64,000 nt of DNA, taken from assembly GCA_946481275.1 (NCBI GenBank), contig CAMLMV010000004.1, forward strand, positions 175,975 to 239,974. The letters run 5' to 3'. Within the stretch, counting starts at the first letter, position 1. Each line of letters starts with the position of its first letter. The position numbers were made by a program, and so were the translations under genes. The notes under the pieces were generated by a model. The model was not told the origin of the DNA. It made no database searches and worked only from the letters and a program-made list of their open reading frames with translations. Below are positions 23,534 to 30,786 of this stretch, piece after piece. The stretch is from an uncultured Massilia sp. Its GTDB lineage: Bacteria > Pseudomonadota > Gammaproteobacteria > Burkholderiales > Burkholderiaceae.

Positions 23534-25017
23534 ACGCATCGAATACCGCCGTCGTCGTGGGCGCCGGCTTCGGCGGCCTGGCACTGGCCATCCGCCTGCA
23601 GGCGCAGGGCGTGCAGACCACGCTGCTGGAAAAACGCGACAAGCCGGGCGGCCGCGCCTATGTGTACGAGGACGAGGGCTTCGTGTTCGACGCCGGCCCC
23701 ACCGTCATCACGGATCCGTCCGCGCTGGAAGAACTGTTCACGGCGGCCGGCCGGCGCATGGCCGACTACGTGGAACTGCTGCCCGTTTCTCCGTTCTACC
23801 GCCTGTGCTGGGAAGACGGCAGTTATTTCGACTACGCCAACGACCAGGAGGCGCTGGACCGCCAGATCCACGCGCGCAATCCGGCCGACGTCGCCGGCTA
23901 CCGGCGCTTTCTCGCGTACTCGCAGGCCGTGTTCGCAGAGGGTTATCTAAAACTGGGCGCGGTGCCGTTCCTGTCGTTCCGCGACATGATCGCGGCCGGG
24001 CCGCAGCTCGCGCGCCTGCAGGCGTGGCGCAGCGTGTACGGCATCGTGTCCCGCTTCATCCAGGACGAGCATTTGCGCCAGGCGTTCTCGTTCCACTCGC
24101 TGCTCGTGGGCGGCAATCCATTCGCCACGTCGTCGATCTACACGTTGATCCACGCGCTGGAACGCCAGTGGGGCGTGTGGTTCCCGCGCGGCGGCACGGG
24201 CGCGCTCGTGCGCGGCCTGGTAAAACTGTTCGAAGACCTGGGCGGACGCGTCGAACTGAACGCGCCCGTCGCGGCGATCGAGACCAGCGGCGCACGCGCG
24301 ACCGCCGTGCGGCTGCAGGACGGCCGCCTGTTCAAGGCGGACGCCGTCGCGTCGAACGCGGACGTGGTGCACACGTACGCACAGCTCCTCGGCGCGCATC
24401 CGCGCGGGACCGCGCAGGCCGATGCGCTCCGTAAAAAGCGCTTTTCGAATTCGCTGTTCGTGCTGTACTTCGGCCTCGACCGCCACCACGACCAGCTGCG
24501 CCACCACACGGTCTGCTTCGGCCCGCGCTACCGCGAACTGATCGCGGACATCTTCGGCGGCAACGCCCTCGCCGACGACTTTTCGCTGTACCTGCACGCG
24601 CCCTGCATCACGGACCCGTCGCTGGCACCGCCGGGCTGCGGCAGCCATTACGTGCTGGCGCCCGTGCCGCACCTGGGCAATGCGCCGATCGACTGGACGG
24701 TCGAGGGGCCGCGCTACCGCGACCGCATTTTCGACTATCTCGAGGAGCGCTACATGCCGGGCCTGCGCAGCCAGCTCGTCACGAGCCGCATCTTCACGCC
24801 GCTCGACTTCCGCGACGAACTCAACGCGCACCTCGGCTCCGCGTTCTCGCTCGAACCGATCCTCACGCAAAGCGCGTGGTTCCGTCCGCACAACCGCGAT
24901 GCGGATCTCACGAACCTGTACCTCGTGGGCGCCGGCACGCATCCGGGTGCGGGCGTGCCCGGCGTGATCGGGTCCGCGAAGGCGACGGCCGGTCTGATGC
25001 TGGAGGCGCAGGCATGA
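23530..25017 (+). CDS. crtI: Phytoene desaturase CrtI
   Basis: A 495-aa FAD-dependent desaturase. The N-terminal ADP-binding fold is VVVGAGFGGLALAIRLQAQG with the following LLEKRDKPGGRAYVYED; the C-terminal family signature is YLVGAGTHPGAGVPGVIGS near 465-483. It converts phytoene to lycopene by four desaturations. Overlaps crtY and crtB by ATGA on either side. Length and motif order are normal. Confidence 0.97.
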   Translation: MNASNTAVVVGAGFGGLALAIRLQAQGVQTTLLEKRDKPGGRAYVYEDEGFVFDAGPTVITDPSALEELFTAAGRRMADYVELLPVSPFYRLCWEDGSYFDYANDQEALDRQIHARNPADVAGYRRFLAYSQAVFAEGYLKLGAVPFLSFRDMIAAGPQLARLQAWRSVYGIVSRFIQDEHLRQAFSFHSLLVGGNPFATSSIYTLIHALERQWGVWFPRGGTGALVRGLVKLFEDLGGRVELNAPVAAIETSGARATAVRLQDGRLFKADAVASNADVVHTYAQLLGAHPRGTAQADALRKKRFSNSLFVLYFGLDRHHDQLRHHTVCFGPRYRELIADIFGGNALADDFSLYLHAPCITDPSLAPPGCGSHYVLAPVPHLGNAPIDWTVEGPRYRDRIFDYLEERYMPGLRSQLVTSRIFTPLDFRDELNAHLGSAFSLEPILTQSAWFRPHNRDADLTNLYLVGAGTHPGAGVPGVIGSAKATAGLMLEAQA

Positions 25018-25961
25018 GTGAAGCGCTGCTGGATCACGCCACCGAGACGATCCGCGTCGGCTCGAAGAGCTTCGCGGCGGCAGCGAAGCTGTTCGACAAG
25101 GACACGCGCCGCAGCGTGCTGATGCTGTACGCGTGGTGCCGCCATTGCGACGACGTCGTCGACGGCCAGGCGTTCGGCCACAACACGACGGCCCCTGGCG
25201 ATGCCGCGGCCCAGGTCGAACGCCTGCGCAACCAGACGCTCAGCGCGTACGCGGGCGAGCCGCAATCCGCTCCGGCATTCGCCGCGTTCCAGGACGTCGC
25301 GCTGCGCCACGCGATCTCGCCGCATCACGCGTTCGACCACCTGGCCGGCTTCGCGATGGATGCGGCGGATGCGCGCTACGACACCATCGACGACACCTTG
25401 CGCTACTGCTACCACGTGGCCGGCGTCGTCGGGCTGATGATGGCGTCCATCATGGGTGCGCGCGACGCCGCGGTGCTGGACCGCGCGTGCGACCTCGGCC
25501 TCGCGTTCCAGCTGACGAACATCGCGCGCGACATCGTCGAGGATGCGCGCGTCGGCCGCGTCTACGTGCCCGCCGCCTGGCTGCGCGAAGCGGACATCCC
25601 CATCGCCGACGTCGCGCACGAACGGCACCGCGAAGCGCTCGCGCGCGTGGCGGCGCGCCTCGTCGACCACGCGGAGCCCTATTACGATTCGGCGCTGGAC
25701 GGCGTCGCGGCGCTGCCGCTGCGGTCGGCCTGGGCCATCGCGACGGCGCGCCGCGTGTATCGGCAGATCGGCATCGAAGTGAAGCGGCGCGGCGCACGTG
25801 CCTGGGACGCGCGCGCGGGCACGTCGCGCGCGACGAAGCTGCGCCTGCTGGCGCTGGGCGGGGTCGACGCGCTCGCGTCGCGTTTCAGGAAGCCGGCGTC
25901 TCGTCCGGCCGGACTATGGCGCGCAACCGGCCGCCGTGCAGCGCATGCAGTTGGCGTTTGA
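25014..25961 (+). CDS. crtB: Phytoene synthase CrtB
   Basis: A 315-aa head-to-head prenyl synthase. The first Asp-rich site lies in YAWCRHCDDVVDG near residue 45; the second is in LTNIARDIVEDARVGRVYVP near 165-185. GSKSFAAAAKLF at the N-terminus is typical. It condenses two GGPP to phytoene. Start overlaps the crtI stop. The 3' end overlaps the convergent crtZ gene by 77 bases, so the last 25 codons read through the crtZ C-terminus on the other strand. Confidence 0.96.
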   Translation: MSEALLDHATETIRVGSKSFAAAAKLFDKDTRRSVLMLYAWCRHCDDVVDGQAFGHNTTAPGDAAAQVERLRNQTLSAYAGEPQSAPAFAAFQDVALRHAISPHHAFDHLAGFAMDAADARYDTIDDTLRYCYHVAGVVGLMMASIMGARDAAVLDRACDLGLAFQLTNIARDIVEDARVGRVYVPAAWLREADIPIADVAHERHREALARVAARLVDHAEPYYDSALDGVAALPLRSAWAIATARRVYRQIGIEVKRRGARAWDARAGTSRATKLRLLALGGVDALASRFRKPASRPAGLWRATGRRAAHAVGV

Positions 25962-26391
25962 GGATGGCGACGGGCGGCGCGTACAGGAAGCCGAACGACA
26001 CGGCGCCGTCCTTGCCCGCCACCGCGTGATGCATCCGGTGTGCCTGGTACAGCCGTTTCAGGTAGCCCTGGCGCGGCACGTACCGGAACGGCCAGCGCTG
26101 GTGCACGAGGCCATCATGCGCGACGAAGTAGAGAAACCCGTAGGCCGTCATGCCGGCACCGATCCATTCGAGCGGATGTCTTCCTTCAGTGCCCGCGTAG
26201 ATGAGCGCGATGGCCACGCCCGCGAACACGACGGCGTACAGGTCGTTCTTCTCGAACCACCCCGTGCGCGGCTCGTGGTGCGAGCGGTGCCATCCCCAGC
26301 CGAAGCCGTGCATCACGTACTTGTGCGCGACGATGGAAAACACCTCCATCGCGATGACGGTCAGTACGACGATGACGGTATTCCACAGCAT
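25885..26391 (-). CDS. crtZ: Beta-carotene 3-hydroxylase CrtZ
   Basis: A 168-aa membrane di-iron hydroxylase. Histidine clusters are all present: HKYVMHGFGWGWHRSHH near residues 23-39 and HRMHHAVAGKDG near 117-128 (HxxxH and HxxHH type). Hydrophobic helices lie at the N-terminus and around 50-95. It hydroxylates beta-carotene to zeaxanthin. The ATG at 26391 is preferred; a GTG at 26400 would add three residues. It is transcribed opposite to crtEXYIB and overlaps the end of crtB by 77 bases, the same convergent placement known from Pantoea-type clusters. It is divergent from the DUF2141 gene with about 55 bases between starts. Confidence 0.95.
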   Translation of the reverse strand: MLWNTVIVVLTVIAMEVFSIVAHKYVMHGFGWGWHRSHHEPRTGWFEKNDLYAVVFAGVAIALIYAGTEGRHPLEWIGAGMTAYGFLYFVAHDGLVHQRWPFRYVPRQGYLKRLYQAHRMHHAVAGKDGAVSFGFLYAPPVAILKRQLHALHGGRLRAIVRPDETPAS

Positions 26392-26446
26392 GGCGCGCAC
26401 CCCATTGAAGATGCGCCGAGCCTAACATACTTCCCATGAGGACCCC

Positions 26447-26854
26447 ATGACGCTTCGTTTCGCCGCTGCCCTGCTCTTTTCCCTGCCCACGATCGTCGGC
26501 GCCGCGACGATCGACGTCCACGTCACCAACACCGCCGGCGGCAAGGGCAACGTCAACGTGGCCGTATGCGACCGCGAACGCTTCCTCAAGCAGTGCGCGT
26601 ACACGGACAGCGTGCCCGCGCGCGCCGGCGAGACGGTCGTGACGATCAAAGGGGTGCCGGTGGGCACGTGGGCCGTGCTGGCCTACCAGGACGAGAACGC
26701 GAACGGAGAGCTGGACCGCAACCTGATCGGCATCCCGAGCGAGAACTATGGATTCAGCCGCGACGCGCGCGGCCGCTTCGGCCCGCCGTCGTTCGACGAC
26801 GCGGCCATGCCGATCCGCGATGAAGCCGCGACGGCGACAGTGCGGCTGCACTGA
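26447..26854 (+). CDS. Secreted DUF2141 family protein
   Basis: A 135-aa protein with a signal peptide (LRFAAALLFSLPTIVGAA). The mature part is a small beta-sandwich-like domain with CDRERFLKQC, TIKGVPVGTWAVLAYQDEN, ANGELDRNLIGIPSENYGF and FGPPSFDDA, which are the conserved DUF2141 features. Two cysteines may form a disulfide outside the cytoplasm. Function is unknown; genes of this family are sometimes found beside carotenoid genes. It is divergent from crtZ and convergent with the EAL/HDOD gene, which ends 7 bases downstream. Confidence 0.85.
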   Translation: MTLRFAAALLFSLPTIVGAATIDVHVTNTAGGKGNVNVAVCDRERFLKQCAYTDSVPARAGETVVTIKGVPVGTWAVLAYQDENANGELDRNLIGIPSENYGFSRDARGRFGPPSFDDAAMPIRDEAATATVRLH

Positions 26855-26860
26855 GCCCCT

Positions 26861-28144
26861 TCAGATGGCGTAGCGGACTACGGAATCACTCCACTGGAAC
26901 GCCGACATCTCCAGCTCGATCATGTCGTCGCCCGAGATCTGCAGCTCCTTCAGGGTGGGCAGCACGAGTTCCGTGTTCTCGTCGGCCTGCTCGATGCTCT
27001 CCGAGAGCTTGAGCAGCTCGCCGAAGAAGCCGGCGCGGCCCACGAGGGCCTGCCGCACTTCGTCGCTGACGGGGATCTGTTCGACGATGTCGGCCATCGG
27101 GATGCCGAACAGGACGTCCATCAGCGACATGATGCCCACCGTGAACGCGATGTCCGCGACGGCCCGCTGGCCGGGGCGCAGGCGCTGGGCCAGCAGCTCC
27201 ATCAGGCGGCCGCGCGTCGTGGCCAGCATCAGCAAAGGGGTCTGGTTGTGGCCGCGCGTGGCCGGCTCCGCGTACAGCATGATCTGCAGCCAGCGCTGCA
27301 GCTGGCGCCGGCCCAGCACGAGCAGGGCCTGGCTGACGGAATCGATGCGCTGCGTCGCGCCCACGGCCGGCGTGTTCACGAGGCGCAGCAGGTTCAGCGC
27401 GAGCGTCACGTCGCGCTTGACGGCTTTTTCGATGTCGGCATTGTCCGCGTCCGACATCACCAGGTTCATGAGGTCGACGACGGCCAGCTGCGACGGCGAC
27501 AGCTTGCGGCCGCCCAGCACGGACGGACGCGCGAAATAAAAGCCCTGGAAGTAGTCGAAGCCCAGGTTCATCGCGGCCTGGTAGGTGTCGCGCGTCTCGA
27601 CCTTTTCCGCGACCACGGTCTTTTCCATGTCGTGCAGGCGGCGCACGAGGTTCGGCAATGCGCTTGGCGGCACGCTGCGCAGGTCCAGCTTGACGAAGGC
27701 GGCCAGCGGCAGCAGGCGTTGCAGGCGCAGGCTGTCGCCGTCGACGCCGTCCAGCGCGAAGCGGAAACCGTGGCCCGCGAGTTCGCGCATGCGCGCCAGC
27801 AGGGCGTCGTCCGGCGTGACGGCCGACACGATCTCGAGCACCGTGCGTTCGCGCGGCAGGAAGGCGAAGATGTCGCTCGCGAGGACTTCGGCGTCGACGT
27901 TCAGGAAGCAGGTGGCGTCGCCGATCGCGCGCGCGAGGCCCAGCTGGGCCGCGTGGGCGATCACGGCGGCCGTCGCGGACAGGCCGGTCTCGTCGGCCTC
28001 GCCCTGGCGCGCACTGCGGAACAGCAGTTCGTAGCCGTACAAGGCCTGGTTGCGGTCGAGCACCGGCTGGCGCCCCAGGTAGAAGTCACGCACGCGCAGG
28101 GGGTAGTTCGCGTGGTCCAGGCTCGCGGCGGTATCGGTCATCAT
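26861..28144 (-). CDS. EAL and HDOD domain signalling protein (YuxH/CdgJ type)
   Basis: A 427-aa protein. Residues 20-210 form an EAL-like domain: YELLFRS replaces the ExLxR opening, then FALDGVDGD, KLDLRSV, EKVETRDTYQ and FQGFYFARP. Several c-di-GMP-phosphodiesterase residues are kept (the Glu of ELLFR, the KxD and ExVE), but the DDFGTG- and DDxxT-like metal sites are not clear, so activity is doubtful. Residues 215-410 are an HDOD (modified HD-GYP) domain with LNLLRLVNTPA and GIMSLMDVLFGIPM. Such proteins link c-di-GMP-related signals to motility or stress. The start at 28144 is one of two adjacent ATGs. It stands between convergent DUF2141 and the amidotransferase gene. Confidence 0.9.
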   Translation of the reverse strand: MMTDTAASLDHANYPLRVRDFYLGRQPVLDRNQALYGYELLFRSARQGEADETGLSATAAVIAHAAQLGLARAIGDATCFLNVDAEVLASDIFAFLPRERTVLEIVSAVTPDDALLARMRELAGHGFRFALDGVDGDSLRLQRLLPLAAFVKLDLRSVPPSALPNLVRRLHDMEKTVVAEKVETRDTYQAAMNLGFDYFQGFYFARPSVLGGRKLSPSQLAVVDLMNLVMSDADNADIEKAVKRDVTLALNLLRLVNTPAVGATQRIDSVSQALLVLGRRQLQRWLQIMLYAEPATRGHNQTPLLMLATTRGRLMELLAQRLRPGQRAVADIAFTVGIMSLMDVLFGIPMADIVEQIPVSDEVRQALVGRAGFFGELLKLSESIEQADENTELVLPTLKELQISGDDMIELEMSAFQWSDSVVRYAI

Positions 28145-28231
28145 GGACTCTTGAAGCAAGGGAACGTAGATACTTTAACGCATTCCGCCGCTTGGTGACT
28201 ATGTGAAAATGATTTCCTGTAAAAAACTTTG

Positions 28232-28999
28232 TCAGGATTGCGGCAGCCCGTCCACGAATACCTTCAATTCACCCGGGGCAAATTCCGTCCACGTCTCGTT
28301 GGTCGTGAGCGGCGTCGTGACGATGATGGCCACGCGGTCGTTCGGCGTCGTCACCTGGGAAAAGTCGACGGACAAGTCTTCGTCGGCCAGGCAGGCTTTG
28401 TCGAAGGGGTACTGACGGATCACGTAGCACAGCTTCGTCGAGCAGTGCGCGAACAGCGCCGTGCCGTCGGACAGCATCATGTTGAACGTGCCGTGGCGCG
28501 CGATGATGGCTACAAGGTCGGCGATCGCGGCGCGCAGCACGGGCATGGCGGGCGGCGTGTCGCCGAAGCGGTCGCGCAATTGCTGCAGCAGGAAGCAGAA
28601 GGCGCGTTCGGAGTCCGTGTTGCCCACCGGGCGGTACGGCCCGTCGAGGATGGGTTCGAAGCCCTTGAGGTCGCCGTTGTGGGCGAACACCCAGTAGCGG
28701 CCCCACATCTCGCGCACGAACGGATGGCAGTTTTCCAGCGCCACCTGGCCTTGCGTGGCCTTGCGGATGTGGGCGATGACGTTCAGCGACTTGATCGGGT
28801 AATGCTTGATCAGTTCCGCGATCGGCGACGCGATGGCGGCCTGGTGATCGACGAAATGGCGCACGCCGGATCCCTCGAAGAAGGCGATGCCCCAGCCGTC
28901 GTGGTGCGTGTCCGTGCGTCCGCCCCGATGGGCGAAGCCGGTGAAACTAAACACAATGTCCGTCGGAACATTGCAATTCATGGCAAGTAGCTGACACAT
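28232..28999 (-). CDS. Class II glutamine amidotransferase (YafJ type)
   Basis: A 255-aa protein starting MCQLLAMNCNVP: the Cys after the initiator Met is the N-terminal nucleophile of the Ntn-hydrolase glutaminase fold. GGRTDTHHDGWGIAFF and HIRKATQGQVALENCHPF, then WVFAHNGDLKGF, are the further glutaminase motifs (in that order, residues 26-120). There is no synthetase domain, so it is a stand-alone amidotransferase-like protein of the YafJ group, whose substrate is not established. It is monocistronic by spacing. Confidence 0.9.
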   Translation of the reverse strand: MCQLLAMNCNVPTDIVFSFTGFAHRGGRTDTHHDGWGIAFFEGSGVRHFVDHQAAIASPIAELIKHYPIKSLNVIAHIRKATQGQVALENCHPFVREMWGRYWVFAHNGDLKGFEPILDGPYRPVGNTDSERAFCFLLQQLRDRFGDTPPAMPVLRAAIADLVAIIARHGTFNMMLSDGTALFAHCSTKLCYVIRQYPFDKACLADEDLSVDFSQVTTPNDRVAIIVTTPLTTNETWTEFAPGELKVFVDGLPQS

Positions 29000-29141
29000 G
29001 GGTCAAGCTTACCATGCGCGAACGCAAAGCCGGAATGAGGAAAAGTAATAGGAAATGGGGATGGTGCCCTGCGTCGCCGGCCCGAACAAGGCTGCGTCAC
29101 GCAGAGCGGTAGCCGGACGTCCTGTCCGGCCGGGGGGAGAC

Positions 29142-29399
29142 TCAGTGCAGCACGACCGGTTGGCTCATCAGGGTATCGTACGAACCCAGGAAATCGTCGA
29201 TTTCCTCCATGGTCGGCTCGCTCGCGATCAGGTTGTTGACATCACGCCGGAACGCTTGCGCCAGTTTGCCGCCGATGAAAGCTTCGCGCCGGCCGGATTT
29301 GTCGACGATCTCGTAGCCGCCGAAGCGCAGGGCTTCGAGGTTGTGATCGACGCCAAATTCGACAACGCTGTACTGTTCGCTGTTATAGATCATGTTCAT
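29142..29399 (-). CDS. DUF3567 family protein
   Basis: An 85-aa protein beginning MNMIYNSEQYSVVEFG with a central RFGGYEIVDKSGRREAFIGG and FRRDVNNLIASEP, matching the DUF3567 family known almost only from betaproteobacteria. Function unknown. AAGGAG lies 8 bases before the ATG at 29399. A GC-rich hairpin without T-run follows the stop at about 29110-29134. It is useful as a lineage marker. Confidence 0.88.
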   Translation of the reverse strand: MNMIYNSEQYSVVEFGVDHNLEALRFGGYEIVDKSGRREAFIGGKLAQAFRRDVNNLIASEPTMEEIDDFLGSYDTLMSQPVVLH

Positions 29400-29568
29400 G
29401 ATGACTCCTTCACTCGATCAGATGGGTGCAAGGGTCGCCCGGCGGCGGACGGCTCTTTGCTGGCCTTTCCACTTTCGTTCCACTTCGATTAAGAGGTGGG
29501 GCCACGACGAACCGAATTCAAGAACCTCTACAACTTGTTACGAATGCCATCAACACGCTGCGGAAGAT

Positions 29569-29952
29569 TCAGGCCTTCAGGTCGGAAGTCAGCCGTAACA
29601 GCTGATCGTATGGCTCGGACTGCAGCCACGATCGCAACTGATCAAGATGCTCGCTGTCCGCGACACCGATGAAGATGCGGCGGGGTCGCTGGCGCAGCAG
29701 GCGATTCAATGTTACACGCAAAACGAGATTACCGGTGCAGCACAGGCAACCGGGTGCGATCCGCGCAACCGTCTGGCCGGATGGGAGGTCGTCGAGGGGG
29801 GAACTGCCGGACGCGAGGCCTTCAAGGATGATGGCCTGCATGCCATCTTCATGCAGATCGGAAAGGTGGGCGGCGATGGCCGCTTCGCGCGCGGCGGCGC
29901 CCGGACCGGTGACGAGCGTCAGGATGGTGCGGGCGTCGGAACTACTGTGCAC
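29569..29952 (-). CDS. CobW/G3E-like protein lacking a Walker A motif
   Basis: A 127-aa protein. It opens like the CobW/G3E GTPases (ILTLVTGPGAAAREAAIAAHL), but the Walker A GxxGxGKT is absent: no Lys-Thr/Ser follows the glycines. The family hallmark GCxCC is preserved as APGCLCCTGNLVL near residues 67-79, and RPRRIFIGVADSEHL stands where the GTPase has its IETSG region. The length is about one third of a normal CobW protein and the C-terminal domain is missing. The start overlaps the end of the response regulator gene by 11 bases, so they are co-transcribed and coupled. Possible reading: a reduced metal-binding relative without GTPase activity. Function unknown. Confidence 0.7.
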   Translation of the reverse strand: MHSSSDARTILTLVTGPGAAAREAAIAAHLSDLHEDGMQAIILEGLASGSSPLDDLPSGQTVARIAPGCLCCTGNLVLRVTLNRLLRQRPRRIFIGVADSEHLDQLRSWLQSEPYDQLLRLTSDLKA

Positions 29953-30694
29953 TCTTCTTGCCCAGCTTGCCCGGTTCGACGCCGAGCTGCTTGAGCTTGC
30001 GGTACAGGTGGGTCCGCTCCAGGCCCGTCTTTTCGGCCACGCGCGTCATGGACCCGCCTTCGCGGCCCAGGTGGTGTTCGAAGTACATACGTTCGAACGC
30101 GTCGCGCGCCTCGCGCAGCGGCAGGTCGAACGACAGCGTGTAGCCGTGCGCGTGCGCCTCGCCGTTGCTGACCGGACGGGCCATGCCCATCGACGCGCCC
30201 ATCGACCCGCCCTGCGGCTGCGGTGCATACATCGGCTGCGCGGCGGCGCTCGGCTCCGGCACGGGCGCGGAGACGGAGGCGACGGACGCCATCGGACGCG
30301 GCGCGATCGCCGGCGCGCGCGCCACTTCCTGGCCGCGCTGCAGGCCCTGCTGCACGGCTTTCAACAGTTTTTGCAGGGCGATCGGCTTTTCCAGGAAATT
30401 CAGGGCACCGATGCGGGTCGCTTCCACGGCGGTGTCGATGGTGGCGTGGCCGGACATCATGATGACCGGCATCGTCAACAGGCCGTCGCGCTGCCACTCC
30501 TTGAGGAGGGTGACGCCGTCGGTATCGGGCATCCAGATGTCGAGCAGCACCAGGTCCGGGGCGCCCTGCTGGCGCGCCTGGCGGGCCTGCTGGGCGTTCT
30601 CCGCCAGCTGGACCGCGTGTCCCTCGTCGCCAAGGATTTCCGAGAGCAGTTCGCGGATGCCCATTTCATCGTCAACTACGAGTATGTTCGCCAT
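29942..30694 (-). CDS. ntrX: NtrX-like response regulator without AAA+ domain
   Basis: A 250-aa regulator. Residues 1-120 are a receiver domain with acidic pocket D8/D9, phosphoacceptor Asp52 in LLDIWMPDTDG, and the Thr/Lys switch region (MSGHATID, LEKPI). A linker of about 80 residues rich in Ala, Pro, Gly and Met follows. The C-terminus (LPLREARDAFERMYFEHHLG to TGLERTHLYRKLKQLGV) is the Fis-type HTH region of NtrX. The sigma-54-activating AAA+ domain, about 240 residues in classical NtrX, is absent. The gene follows the NtrY-like kinase by 92 bases and overlaps the CobW-like gene. It should bind DNA when phosphorylated but cannot activate sigma-54 in the classical way. Confidence 0.85.
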   Translation of the reverse strand: MANILVVDDEMGIRELLSEILGDEGHAVQLAENAQQARQARQQGAPDLVLLDIWMPDTDGVTLLKEWQRDGLLTMPVIMMSGHATIDTAVEATRIGALNFLEKPIALQKLLKAVQQGLQRGQEVARAPAIAPRPMASVASVSAPVPEPSAAAQPMYAPQPQGGSMGASMGMARPVSNGEAHAHGYTLSFDLPLREARDAFERMYFEHHLGREGGSMTRVAEKTGLERTHLYRKLKQLGVEPGKLGKKSAQ

Positions 30695-30786
30695 CTTGTT
30701 ATGCCTTTTATGATCTGACTCTCTCTCTGGAGGCCCCGGCTCAGCTTTCCGGATGCCTCCTGTACAGCCAAGATTCTATGCGCGAT

